Positions 1 to 11,062 of a stretch of DNA of 64,000 bases are shown piece by piece. Source of the DNA: Pseudisothecium myosuroides (Eukaryota > Streptophyta > Bryopsida > Hypnales > Lembophyllaceae); contig OX637292.1 of assembly GCA_951799445.1 (NCBI GenBank), positions 4,591,296 through 4,655,295 of the forward strand, written 5' to 3'. How positions within the stretch are numbered: position 1 is the stretch's first letter; each line of letters starts with the position of its first letter. Under the pieces are notes generated by a model. It saw only the letters and a program-made list of their open reading frames with translations. It was not told where the DNA came from and did not search any database. Position numbers and translations under genes: made by a program.

Positions 1-3000
1 ATTTCTAGATACTGTACAAACTATCAACAAGAGTAGTTACTCAATATTAAGGACAACCCTCAGCCTCCTCATCCAATTCACGCAACAGTATTGGGTGACA
101 GTCCAATCGACCTAGTCAATTCACAAAACAAACAGAGACTAGTTGTACCATTACCATACTGTAGGAACGGATGCAAAGGAAGCTCAAACTAGAGGGTGAG
201 GCCAATCCTAAGCACAAGTAGTTGGAAATGCCACCAATATCTATTCATGATGCTCTTAACTCCGAAACTTCGGACAGTACTTCTCAAATTTTTCTACTAT
301 CTCTTTGAACTTCGGTCTCTGAGAAGGCCTCGAGTGCCAGCATCTTGCAACCAAACGCTTAAGCCAACCATCAATACCGTGAGGCAATGATGGCCTTTCT
401 CCCCTAACAAATACAGCTGCATAATCATTTCTTGCGAGATGCTCCAACGGAATGCCCCCTGTCAATACCTCATAACAGGTCATCCCATAGCTATACACAT
501 CGGACTCACGTGTGTATGTACGCACCGTTCGAGATTCGATTTGCTTCAAAATCTCAGGCGCTCTCCAAAACTCTGTCCCATCAACCAACATAGAGCATTC
601 AAAATCAGCGATCTTGAACTCGATCAGCTCATCGTTGGCGTCGCTAGGAAACTCACCAAACACATTCGTCACAAGCACATTGGCAGCTTTCAAATCTCGA
701 TGGAGAATGCCACGCTCGTGCAAGTGTTGCATGCCCAAAGCAATCTCGTACATGACTCTCTTGGCAAACTCAGGCTTGAAAGGTCTGCTCTGGGTGCTGG
801 GCTGCCTCATTCTATGCTCAATCAAATCCCACAGGTCACCCCCTTCTCGATTGAGTATGAATGCGAAATCGTCATTTTCATCCACCATTGCACCCAGCAC
901 TTCACAGGTCCTCGTGGCACCACGAAGGAGGCCCATGAATCCAAACCGCAGATGGCCAGGAGAATCCCCGCTCTGCAACATTCCAGGCGGCCACTGCTGC
1001 ACCATACGTCGTAAAGAAATGTGTTTAAACAGCTTCACGACACAAGGGACTTTGACACCGTTCTCCTTTTCGAACTCCGCTTCAAATATCTTTCCTTGTG
1101 CTCCTTCAGTAATGAATCGTCCCCGTTTCAAGTTACGGAACGTGTAACTGAAGAAGTTTGAGAACTGTGGATGTTGTTTGAGATTTTCAAAGATTTGCTG
1201 GTTTGTTTCCTCTCGAAGATCATCCTGATCATGAGAACTAGGGATCTCACTCCAAAGAGATTTTGAAGCTTCCACTTCTTGCTCAACGGCATGGGTTGCG
1301 GTGTTCGGTAACTTGGATTTGAATACCTGCACTATCTCTTCAAATTCAGGTCTTTGTGAAGGATCCGAGTGCCAGCACTTTTCGATCAAATCTCTGAGCC
1401 AATCATCCATGCGCTTAGGCAGCTTAGGTCTAAGTGATCCGTTTATAACAAGATCCATTTCGCTAAGTGAGAGATGTCGAAGTGGGAAGGTGTCTCCAGT
1501 AAGAATTGCGTAACATGTCAAGGCGTAAGAATACACATCTGATTTGTTGGTGTGTGCAATGCCATCATAGTTGCGATTCTGCATATCGCGTTCCTGAATT
1601 TCCAGATGGATTTCGGGTGCCCTCCAAGGATACGGATTAATAAGTCCAACCGTGCTCTCGAAATGAAATACGTTGACAATAAAAGCATCATCCTCACTAT
1701 CATCGGGTAACAAGGAAGGTGGAGTACTGGTACAGACCATTACATTTCTTGGGTGCAGGAACCTGTGAAGTATACCATGACCGTATAATTGCTGCATAAC
1801 AATGGCAATCTCCAGCATCATTTTCTTCGCACATCTATCTCCGAAGGGAGGTCGTTTCAAGGATTCGAGTGCCCTCATTCTGAGCTCAATCAGGGTCCTC
1901 AAATCACCCCACACTCTCCTGAACACAATGGCGAAGCTCCCAGCATATATTCCATCCTCCAAAATCAGTCCACCCAATACCCAACTTGCCCCACTGGAAA
2001 ACCCGGGGAAGACTGCACTCCCCCCTGTCAGCATGCCGTCTGGGAATTGTTCACTGAGATCAAACCTTAGCCCTTGCTTAAATATCTTTAACGCACATGG
2101 GAACTTCCTCTGCATCAAGGTGAACTCTCCTTCAAAAATCTCTTCCAGCGTTCCTACCACAATATTTCTTCCAACTTTCATATCAGGAAAAGTGAAACCA
2201 AAAAACTCCGAAAACTTAGGGTCCGCCTTAAGCTCTCCAAATATTCTTAAGTTCGCTTCGACCACTTTTGGGTGTGAGTACGGCTCTAATCGCTTCGACC
2301 AAGAGGTACCCATCTTATTTCTGCGCAAAAGATCTTGACGACAAACAAGCACCCACGCAAGCACACCAGTCAAAGAACTATTAATTCCAATCCATTGCTC
2401 TAAACCTCGAGAAAACAACGGAATATCACATCTGCCTACATACTGAACATGTCTTCACCAAAACTGCAGCCATCGATTTCTCACAAACAGCAGAGGTGGT
2501 TCAATTCTTCCACGCACAAACAAATGTTCCCCTGCACCATTTCACCAGCACCAGATATTTCAACACATCGAACCAAACTACACGGGAACGACAAAAGAAG
2601 AACGGATATTTTGTTAAAATGGCGGTGTTCCACAAACTTGCCCTTTTACGTTTAGACCGTGCGATCTGAATTGTACAGTATACCGGTCCTAGAAAATGAA
2701 TGGAAAAATGGCGTACAAATACCCCATTTTAACGAAATATCTGTTGAAGTTGCAGGTTCTCCTTACCGACACAATTGAAAGCCAACAGCTCGATCGGCAC
2801 TCCGAGGTCCGTTGCTTGCTTCCAGTGGTTGTCCAGAGCGGGTCTGGAGAGCAGATCAGACAGGGCAGAGAAATTTGATAAGGACAACCAATGTACGTGA
2901 AAACGCGTACATACGTGCGTAAGTTAATACCAAGGCATACTAATGAGTGCAAGATAAACCAGTCGGCACACCCTGCTTAAGACTCTTGCACCCTAAGACT

Positions 3001-3289
3001 GTTGTGAATTACATACAGTATACATCAGGGAAGTAATGCACTGGTGAATGGTATGTGGGTGTGTCTGTAATTTATAGCAGTTTCTGGTATCTGATGAGTT
3101 CCTAACTTCTTACCGAAATGTGGAAGGTCCTCCAAACCTTGCCATAGTTTCCACAATAATGGTAATCAACTAGCCTGGCCTTTCGGTAGAGTGTAGGCAA
3201 GTGGGCAGGTTCCAGAAGCACAACCGTACCGCTTCCGTCCACCTCGTACAGTCAGCCCTCCATAAGAGATAGGGATCATAACATTATTA
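1..3289. repeat. Segmental duplication block A, unit 1 copy
   Basis: This block is collinear and highly similar to 40612-44928. Both contain the kinase gene, its 3' flank (the 'caagagtagttactcaatat' stretch near position 27 matches 40638) and its upstream flank as far as a TTAA at 3287-3290. Similarity already exists at base 1, so the duplication extends beyond the left window edge. The unit 2 copy is about 1 kb longer, explained by two TA-flanked elements. Apart from the kinase I see no other gene here; the short frames on the plus strand are shadows of the kinase. Confidence 0.9.
256..2313 (-). CDS. Tandem protein kinase (pseudokinase + TKL/Raf-like kinase domain)
   Basis: An uninterrupted 685-codon frame encodes two kinase folds. 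Domain 1 (about residues 40-340) keeps the ATP lysine (CALK, K76) but has HRF for HRD (183-185) and FHFES in place of the DFG region (216-220), so it is a predicted pseudokinase; WRAPE (230-234) and SDVYSY (258-263) remain. Domain 2 (about 370-675) has a degenerate glycine loop (GAQGK, 404-408), PCVVK (K427), an intact HRDLKAAN (538-545), DFE instead of DFG (570-572), WRAPE (583-587) and a typical TKL C-lobe ending RCWHSRPSQRP. The frame stays open 35 codons upstream, but without an ATG. The first ATG gives MGTSWSK, a good N-myristoylation motif also kept in copy 2, so I chose it; membrane attachment is inferred. The architecture recalls plant immune tandem kinases, which suggests but does not show such a role. 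Catalytic activity of domain 2 with DFE is uncertain. Confidence 0.88.
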   Translation of the reverse strand: MGTSWSKRLEPYSHPKVVEANLRIFGELKADPKFSEFFGFTFPDMKVGRNIVVGTLEEIFEGEFTLMQRKFPCALKIFKQGLRFDLSEQFPDGMLTGGSAVFPGFSSGASWVLGGLILEDGIYAGSFAIVFRRVWGDLRTLIELRMRALESLKRPPFGDRCAKKMMLEIAIVMQQLYGHGILHRFLHPRNVMVCTSTPPSLLPDDSEDDAFIVNVFHFESTVGLINPYPWRAPEIHLEIQERDMQNRNYDGIAHTNKSDVYSYALTCYAILTGDTFPLRHLSLSEMDLVINGSLRPKLPKRMDDWLRDLIEKCWHSDPSQRPEFEEIVQVFKSKLPNTATHAVEQEVEASKSLWSEIPSSHDQDDLREETNQQIFENLKQHPQFSNFFSYTFRNLKRGRFITEGAQGKIFEAEFEKENGVKVPCVVKLFKHISLRRMVQQWPPGMLQSGDSPGHLRFGFMGLLRGATRTCEVLGAMVDENDDFAFILNREGGDLWDLIEHRMRQPSTQSRPFKPEFAKRVMYEIALGMQHLHERGILHRDLKAANVLVTNVFGEFPSDANDELIEFKIADFECSMLVDGTEFWRAPEILKQIESRTVRTYTRESDVYSYGMTCYEVLTGGIPLEHLARNDYAAVFVRGERPSLPHGIDGWLKRLVARCWHSRPSQRPKFKEIVEKFEKYCPKFRS

Positions 3290-3775
3290 ACCCTTAAAGG
3301 AAGGACTGGTGACCTCGAAAATCATCCGTTTGGTTCCGGGTGATTCATTTGCTTAAAAAATTGCAATAGCACTCATTGGAAGTCAAACTAATGTCAAAGA
3401 CTTTCCCTTTTCACAACAAAATTTGGAAGATGATTAGTTGCACTTCTATCCTACTAGAAGGATTCTCTGTCATCCGAGGGCACCAAACGTCCACCGCAAT
3501 GTTTGTGGGATAAGCAATGCTGGCATTCCCCTTTTGCTCCCCTGAATGTAGGGACTATCCTAACATTTTCATTGGACGACTTTCTCCAAACCCATAAGGT
3601 GTAGTGTAGAATGGAAGAATTTGACAACTCAAGGCATTGGATATTATATGGAAATCATAGTAGAAGGTATCCTTGTAGAGGGAGATACCTTCCAACAAGG
3701 GAAGCTCCAAAGGGTGTTATGCAACATTATGGTCAAAAGTGGACAATATTGTAACAAATGTAGAGTATTAACATT
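3290..3775. other. Intergenic, no gene seen
   Basis: This unit 1 stretch begins at a TTAA followed by CCCTTAAAGG, which resembles a piggyBac-type end. It may be an old solo remnant or chance. Its first 30 bases align to 46612 onward in unit 2, after the TTAA-flanked insertion. The rest has no reading frame or repeat that I can support. Confidence 0.5.
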
Positions 3776-4270
3776 TTAACACTTATAGAAATTGATCTCT
3801 CAATAATATGTAACACATACAATAAATAACATTTGTAAGACGTCAAAAGCAAATATATAACACTTATAAAAATAAACAATGAAAGTACAAGAAAAAAGAG
3901 TTATCATGTTTTCTAAGCTAGTTGAAAGAATGAATTAGTAGTATTTCAATGCAATTCTTGTACACGCTAAGATTGTACTTGCTTTTTGAAGTGCTTGGAT
4001 ATTCTTGACAAATCACATGACATCATTAGGTCTTTGTTCCAAAAATTCTTCAAAGTCCCAAGTGCATTCTTAGCATCTTTGAATCCCACAACCTTTTCCA
4101 ACTTTTTCTTACTTCATCACAATTTTTTTCTCAACTTTACCACTTATCAAAGTCAAATCAATGAAATAGGTGAAGTTGAACACTTGATAGTGTATATTTT
4201 ATAGGAGCATAAATCTCCATAATATATATGAGATTTTAACACTTATGGAGGAAATATAAATAGAGGGCTA
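3776..4270. repeat. Segmental duplication block B, unit 1 copy
   Basis: This block is collinear with 53945-56745. Shared landmarks are 'aacacttatagaaattgat' (near 3778) and 'gtgcttggatattctt' (near 3989). The unit 2 copy is expanded by a roughly 650-bp foldback element and a Stowaway-like nest; here both sites are empty. The sequence is AT-rich. The 72-codon frame at 3986 is not kept open in the other copy on that strand, so I do not call it a gene. Confidence 0.75.
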
Positions 4271-6761
4271 ACTATACTTATCCACCTACGCAAAAGCAAA
4301 CAAGTTACCAATACCATACTAAGTCAATTCATTCAAATGTATCCGGTAATAACACCTAAGTATAGTAGAACTAACTACACTAATAGGGATTTTAGGGGGA
4401 CCCATACTAATAAATCGATATTTCACACTATATAAATATGTACACATGCTCACTAGCTATGCACGTTCAAGTTTTACATGTTCTCTGGTCATTGTTCATG
4501 CACACATGTTTATTGGTTAAGTTTTGCATGCGCGGTAACTCCCTTCAATTTTTTGGTCCCCTTAATACCCCTATTCAATGTAGTGATTTAGAGCATCTAC
4601 AATGGAATTGACTTCTAGGATGGTAATGGCATATTGAAGGGGCAACTCCAAAAAAACCTTTCTAATGCAATTGATGATTGGTCTCTCTTTATTCATAGGC
4701 CTTCCATTCTCCTTTCCAAATCCGCCAAATTGGTCTTGGGTATTCCACTAGGGGTTTCTTTAGAAACAATATGAGACCTACTATAGGATACATTTAAATG
4801 TTGGAGCTAATAATTCAAAAAATATTCAAATTACTATAGCATCACTTCCTTGAATCATGTTGTGTTACAATTGTCTATTATACAATACATTGTAATGATT
4901 CATAGTATATAATTTGTAAATCTACTCAAGGGGTAGTTTAAAATAGAGAGGAGGAATTTGCACAAGGAGCTTCCATTTTTCATCTACAAATAGACATAAT
5001 AATGAACATCATGTCATTTGGAGATGTGGATGTGTATAGTCAATTTTTTTTTAAATAGGAGCTATCATTGCACTATATTCTAAGCCCTAAACTTTGAAAC
5101 CAATCTAATTGCTAGCACATTTTGTAAGATTTTGGGACCGCGAGCCACTACATTTGTAAATGCATAAGTCAAATCTAGCCAATAATTATAATACTTGTGG
5201 AGTTTTCAATTTTTGTGGTTTTTCCTTCTATTGTATGTATATGATTTGTTTGGGTAATTCATTTATATGAATTGTTTGATGTATGATGTTTGTGTATAGA
5301 TTGTTTGTGTGGTTGGTGCTCAACAACAATTAGAATGTAGATGTTTTACTAATCAACCTTTAAACTATGCATAAATTTTTGAATTATAGGAGTAACATGT
5401 TGAAATGCCTCAAATTTTAGTTTTATCTACCATCAGGCATAGGAAAATGGACAAAAAGTAGAAGTAGAAAAAATAAGGACATTTCTATTGTGAAATAATA
5501 TTTGAATAATCCCGTAATTAAAAAATTTGATACAGGTATATATAGATTATAAGATATAGTGAAGTACCCAAGAAAATGGTAAAATATAAAGGGCCCACAA
5601 CTTGGCTCACAATAGGAAGATTCATAATTGTCTTACCTTTTAAACATTGTTATGTGTGCCAACAAATTGGACCTTTTTTCCATAAAAAATCTATGTTCAA
5701 TGTAGAATCTTTTCATCCCCTTTTTAAAATGCGGGAAATGAGGTTTGGATTGATGACTTTGATCCATAGATCACCCTTAGTGTTCCCCTAGTTGGAAAAT
5801 GGCAGCAAACAGAGCAATGGACAATGAGGCTAGAAGTCAATGGTCATTGGCTTGTCCTTACATTTTTAAGGCTGGTTGTCAATAAAAAGTGATGAAGATA
5901 TGGTGCTTGCCATAATAAACTCCGCTATTTCATTTCATTGTACAATCAGGTTCAACTGAATTACGAATTTTTGGATCCTCCTGAGATTAGAATAACTTTG
6001 GGAGGCCTGCGTGCGCTCAAAAATGAATGGAATTTTGAATTTTGAATTGCATTGGGATCACACTAAAGTCTACTTTATCATCATTACAAACATTTGTATG
6101 TAATTAAAAATCATACAAAGAGTTTGATGTTTTCTTTACACTATGTACTATTTAGTGTTGTCAACATTTGTGAAAATTACAACTTGTATTCAATGGTACA
6201 TATAAGAAATGAACCTTCAAAATTGCTTTAAATATACTTAATCCTATACCACTGAATTTCTTGTATGATAGATACAAGAAATCTTTACGAATGCAAAAAA
6301 TCTTTGACTATCTTCCAAAGAATCTTTACGAAATGGTAGATAGTGTATAAAAGGAATCCAAATTGTTGTATGATTTTAAATTATTCATTATTCACCTATT
6401 ATGAAGTTGAAGTAGACTTCATTGCAATTCCAACACAATTTGCGGTTTCAAAATCAGTTCATTTTTTAGCACGCTAGAGCTTCCTAAAGTTGCTGAACTT
6501 TATAGTGAAAACTGAATGAAAAATTCACAAGTCAGCTGGACCTTCAACCGTACACGACGATACAACCTTTTCATCCAGCATTTCAGAACAGGCGGTAGAC
6601 ATCTTGTTATCTCTCGTTCTTTCAATCTGCAATTTAACGACTTTAGAATCGTGTCAGGGCTGTGATTCTTTCAAATCTATTTCAAAGATTCTAAAATGTT
6701 AGATTCCGATAATCGGATCATTTCAGACTTTGAAAACACGCAGCCTGCCAGGATATTCACC
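4271..6761. other. Unit 1-specific 2.5-kb segment
   Basis: Unit 2 has only about 40 bases between the matching flanks (56745 to 56785), so about 2.5 kb is present here and absent there. The edges are 'atccacctacgc' (about 4280) and 'attcacctagct' (about 6758); CACCTA may be a short target duplication, but I find no terminal repeats. Apart from the integrase-like relic at 5576-5791 no gene is visible. Confidence 0.5.
5576..5791 (+). pseudogene. Possible Ty3/Gypsy integrase zinc-binding relic
   Basis: A 71-codon frame contains KHCYVCQQIG followed about 18 residues later by FHPLFKMREMRFGLM. The order C-x2-CQ-x-G, then an HP-L segment, then an F/W-GL-like segment resembles the junction of the HHCC zinc-binding and core domains of Ty3/Gypsy integrases. 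Translation downstream meets several stops, and no reverse transcriptase, long terminal repeat or complete catalytic triad is visible. If the assignment is right it is a short, decayed fragment. It lies in the segment absent from unit 2, which fits a retrotransposon-derived insertion. Confidence 0.35.
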
Positions 6762-7372
6762 TAGCTATATGAGAAGAAAACTTTGCAGATTTGGGCTCCG
6801 AGCTCCCAAGACTTAGCTCACCACTCATACCTTACACTTGTCAAGATTTTAGAGTCCATGACAACAAGGTGTTTTCTTCCACACAGTACATGTGATCATG
6901 CAAAACAAACGTACTCCAGTTGTGAAAACAGGAACTAAGCCCGAAATGCATATGGAGTTTCTTCTAATGACATCGAAAGATTGATATATAACGCCCATAG
7001 CAAGGTGAAAATTCAATGCTCATACAGATTCTCATCTTTCAACCTCTGTCCATAAATGGTCACATTTGTGCAGTATGACAGACTATTCTTAATAACCCCG
7101 ACAAGTGCACACCTCCTTTTCCATTCGCTGATAAGAGTCCAATTTCATTCTCCTGCTGCACAATGCAATAGTATTTCAATGCCAAGGAATATTGAACATG
7201 GCAGACCATGAACACCACAAGCTCACTCTGCAATATACAGAACAGATTCCCATGGGGATCCATATGTAGCATCCAGAAAGAACAACGTTCAACCCTAAAC
7301 CATCGACATTCGCCTTCGAAACCCTCATTACTGGTATATATAATTTGTGGGAGACGAGACATAACCTAAATC

Positions 7373-7720
7373 ATGCCCTCTCTCACCGCTGAAGTGCACA
7401 GTCGGCTGGTTCGTAGTTGGAGCTGCAGTGTAAGTAACTCACCATCTCGATCTGCATCAGTTGGCTGCAACTCAATTCCTTCAATTTGTACGCCGCAGCT
7501 TGCTTACACTGAAAAACCCTCAACTCCATGGGAAGTCAATCTTAACTTCATAAGGAATGCAAAGTACTCAAATCCGAGCTCGATCTCACACCGGTCGACC
7601 TCGTGGAACTCTACTGATTCTATGCAAGCGCTGGATGAACTAAATCCCCGAAGAAGAAGCTCTCGTTTAAGCAGAAAAGAAACCCATCGCCTCCTGAAGC
7701 TCACGCAAAAATCCACCTGA
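7373..7720 (+). CDS. Hypothetical 115-aa protein (unit 1 copy)
   Basis: An ATG-started frame of 115 codons encodes a serine- and arginine-rich, low-complexity product ending RRRSSRLSRKETHRLLKLTQ. I recognise no family, signal peptide or membrane segment. The amino-acid and nucleotide sequences are identical in the unit 2 copy (57394-57741), but the identity continues into clearly non-coding DNA on the 3' side, so it is not evidence of protein-level constraint. In unit 2 the frame is also open upstream to 57229; here a TAA just before the ATG closes it. A GTAAGT at about 7430 could be a splice donor, in which case only the first part would be exonic. Confidence 0.25.
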   Translation: MPSLTAEVHSRLVRSWSCSVSNSPSRSASVGCNSIPSICTPQLAYTEKPSTPWEVNLNFIRNAKYSNPSSISHRSTSWNSTDSMQALDELNPRRRSSRLSRKETHRLLKLTQKST

Positions 7721-7945
7721 AATTATAATCCCTTAAAGTTGATGTACAATCCCTTAAAGTTAATTGTGACATAAAATTTAATCAAGATTTTAGAATCAGA
7801 ATGATTAAAGCTTTTAATTGTGTTGCTATGAAGGCAACACACCTTAAAATGTCTATACTAGGTGTAACTATCTTTGGTGGGGTGGTGTAAACTTACCAAT
7901 GGCATTAAAGACCAAACCTGTAGATTACAACTTTTATCATAGTTC

Positions 7946-10110
7946 TATATCTAATATATACTATTTTACTTGTTCCATGGTGATTTGGAAGATTTGAGAT
8001 CAATTTTGAGTGCTAAAATTAGCCTAATATATCAACATAGGGTTATCATATCTTTGGTAAATAATATAGTTGAATCATGTAAATCTTCTTTTTCTTATTA
8101 AGATTAAAAGTTAAATAACTAGAGAATATTTTTCCTTTAGCTATTTATTGTAGAAAATGTTTTGACTTGCTTAATACTTATATAAATTTTATGAATCTAA
8201 GAAATTTAGGTAGAGCCTGATTCTTTAGCTTTAAAATCTAAAGCAAACTCATTGCTGCCACATTGCTCAAACTACAGACATGTTGATACTATTATTGGTT
8301 CAAGATGAAGGATATTTTAAAGGAAATTATCTGGAGGCATGCAACCCTAAAGACAATATGTTTTGCACATTCTTCATCTATCATTAGGAATGTGAGCAAA
8401 ATTTTATCTAAAATTTTAGTGGATTATGATTTTTCATTCTATAAAATTATCTAAGAAGGGGCGGTGGTCTAGCTTGTTTTATGGGATAGTAGTTAATGGC
8501 TAGTCTAATTTGGCTTAATGTCCATATATCATGCCTAAGCACTCAAACCTATATCTCTCCATATTTCAAAGTTAAAAGAAAATTAGGGACTATTGAATAG
8601 TGAGGAATTAGACAAGTGAATTAGATTACATACAAAAAAATATCATAGAAGATAGAAGGCACCTTTATAAAGTATGGCTGCCAAAATGACAATCTTGAGT
8701 AACCCTTCTTTGCTATAAAAGACAACTTTATGGGGAGGTTACTCCCCGGGTTATTCTTCTAATTTTTATAACTTCTTCTTCTCTACAAGACGTGTTTATT
8801 TTTAAAAGGGTATGTAGTTCTTTTCTTGAAATTTTATCATTCCTAATGCTACAATTTTGTAGTAAAGAGGGTTTCCAATTCGTCACTTGGGACTAACAAT
8901 TTTCTTTTTTCCTAAATTTCGCAATTTAAGTTGTAATTATATACAAAAAGTTCTAAAAAGAGTGTAAAATTGAGATGGGCATGTTGCATACCAATATGCC
9001 CTTAGGTCCTAAATAGCCTTATATCCCTAGAACCGCCCTAAAACCCACTTGTGAATAGGTTAGAACCACGGAAGTAGTGGGAGCTAGCAGGTTTGAGGGT
9101 TTTTACCCAAAATAGCCTAAAACCACTGTGCATGTGACTATGCTTGGCTAAATTGGTCTGAGGGAAGTCTAGGGAGACTCTTAGATAGATTTCTCGAGAG
9201 AGATTTCAGTTTCCCCATTCCATCGACGAATAGTAGAAACCCCAATTGTTAGCTTGCAGATATCACTTTTTCAAGATTGGCCAGCAGAAGAATCTATAGC
9301 CACCAAATTGTGATCTTGGATATGGACCATATCGGGCAGTCAAAGCGAAATCCGTGTGCCAAGATTCCCCCGTATGCAAAAGATTCCATGACTGCCGAAA
9401 AACCAACGGAGGTGTATTTTTACCTTCCGTATCAAGACATGCCAAATCAAGACGTGAACTTACACATCTTTTGGAGAACTCCACGAGAGGTTCCCCAAGA
9501 AGTTTCGGAATTTTCTAGATTGAAGAGATACTCCTTCCGGACGATCAACCGCCTGAAATCATGATGAAAAATTCACGATAATTACTCAGGTGGCGGTAAA
9601 ATCTCACTAAAAAATAATTTAGCTTCTCTTATGCTAGTAATGTGCCCCGACAAGTTTCATGGTGTTTCGATAGCGGGAGGTGCCGAATCACCGACATCCC
9701 TTCAAATTATCCACTTGGTGGGATTTACGTGGAGTTGACCAGCGTCCCGGAAGCACACGAAGTCGGAACGAAATCAAAAAAGGATCTTGTCTTACTCCCT
9801 AAGACCTTCCAGACCACCCTGGCTAGTCACCTTAGTCAGAAAAGGTAACCTCCAAGAAGTAGATTTTTACCCTTTTTACTAAGTTTTACGTTGACGCTAG
9901 TTTACGGTGGGATTTTGGTGTTGGAATAGGGGGTAAGAGGACCTTGGACTTAAAATGGCCTTCTGAAGCCAATGGCGCAATCAATTTTTGATTTGGAGTT
10001 GATCTCTAGTAGTTAGAATTTTGGACCAGCGTAAACCCCAAACTAGGTGAAAATCCTAAAAGATAAGGATGAAAATCCAGAAAGATAGGATTACCTAGGT
10101 TAAAAGAGGG
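7946..10110. other. Non-coding part of block C
   Basis: I find no supportable gene. Short overlapping frames on both strands near 9263-9848 are not maintained in the unit 2 copy: the reading frame and stops differ at 59278-59828. A relic of a repetitive element is possible, but no long terminal repeats or domains were found. Confidence 0.5.
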
Positions 10111-10129
10111 GAGGTGAGGGCCTTAGAAG

Positions 10130-10142
10130 ACTATAAAAGGGC
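10130..10142 (+). promoter_or_regulatory. TATA-like box
   Basis: The motif CTATAAAAGGGCC is kept in the unit 2 copy (about 60144), followed in both by a pyrimidine-rich stretch. It looks like a core promoter, of a lost gene or of a retrotransposon LTR, but no open frame follows it within 2 kb. Functional status is unknown. Confidence 0.3.
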
Positions 10143-10513
10143 CTTCATTTCTCTCTCAAGCCACCCCCCATGCTTGTTTTGGGGTCCGTTGGGTTCGTAT
10201 AATATTGGATATTTTGGCATTTTAGCCAAAAATCTTAGCGGTGTTTTTAGGGCCTTTGTTGCCCCGCTGTTGTTATTTCAAGCTTGCAAGAGATCCTCTT
10301 TTCTTGTCCATTTAAGATAGAAATACGTGTATAAGTCTCGAGTTCATTGTTAGTACTTGTTGCATTGGGTTATTTGTTGTACTAATCCTAGAGAAATCCC
10401 CCTCCGTACCTTGGCGATGCCCCTTAGGGAGGCCTCTAGTGTCTTATTTTGAGTCACGTGGTGCTAATGTGGTGCCTCATGGTCCTTATCCATTTTTATT
10501 TTTTTATTTTTTG

Positions 10514-10652
10514 TTACCAAACGGCGGAGCTTTGCATCTTTAGTAGTACAGTTCTTTAGTTTTGTCACCAAACGACAAAGCTTTGGACCCCCTGCAGTAG
10601 TCAGTTGTCTCTATTCCATCAAACAACGGAGCTTTGAACCCTCTTGGGCTTA
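10514..10652. repeat. About 51-bp imperfect tandem repeat, 3 copies
   Basis: Three consecutive units start with ACCAAACGGCGGAGCTTTG, ACCAAACGACAAAGCTTTG and ATCAAACAACGGAGCTTTG, spaced about 51 bp. The same array is present in unit 2 at about 60534-60655. Confidence 0.6.
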
Positions 10653-10884
10653 AAAATCCAAAGTTTAGTTTCCAAAAGGAATTTGAAAACTACCGAAGTT
10701 TAGTATCCAAAATTAGGAACTTAGCATAGGTTCGAGTAAAGCGTCACATATAGGTGCATGTTGTCCTAGGGAGTTCGGGGGACGTCATTGTTCAAATATT
10801 AGTGTACTCTTCATCATAGTAAACAAGCCCCCTCCCCCTTTTCTTCCGTTCTTTCAAAAGAATTATTATCTTGTCCTCTCGAGA

Positions 10885-11062
10885 TCCCTTCCAACCCCGG
10901 TGATCAAGCCCGGGGAAGAGCCAGGCCTAGTTAGCCCCGGCGACCAAGCCCGGGACCAGCCAAGCCCAAGTAGCCAACAAGCCGAGCGGCCAGCCAGCCC
11001 AAGCAGCCAGTAGCCGGGAGCAGCAGCCCGAGGGCCAGCGGCCGGGAGCCAAGCTCGTTTTT
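10885..11062. repeat. GC-rich low-complexity tract
   Basis: An island of short degenerate motifs such as AAGCCCGGG, GCCAGC and AGCCGGGAGC stands out in otherwise AT-rich DNA. The unit 2 counterpart (60900-61015) is shorter, so copy number varies between the units. It has no convincing coding potential. Confidence 0.55.

Noticed and set aside
2314..2418. 35-codon upstream extension of the kinase with a hydrophobic stretch (LTGVLAWVLV)
   Set aside because: No ATG in either copy; the first ATG gives a conserved myristoylation motif. Kept as likely 5' leader.
7060..7362. 100-codon minus-strand frame conserved in both units
   Set aside because: Differences between copies are mostly amino-acid changing (about 7 of 100), there is no motif, and the overall block is similar regardless of coding.
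9000..10480. Possible solo LTR (TATA box, leader-like sequence)
   Set aside because: No second copy as a direct repeat, no clear TG...CA ends, primer-binding site or target duplication could be found by eye.
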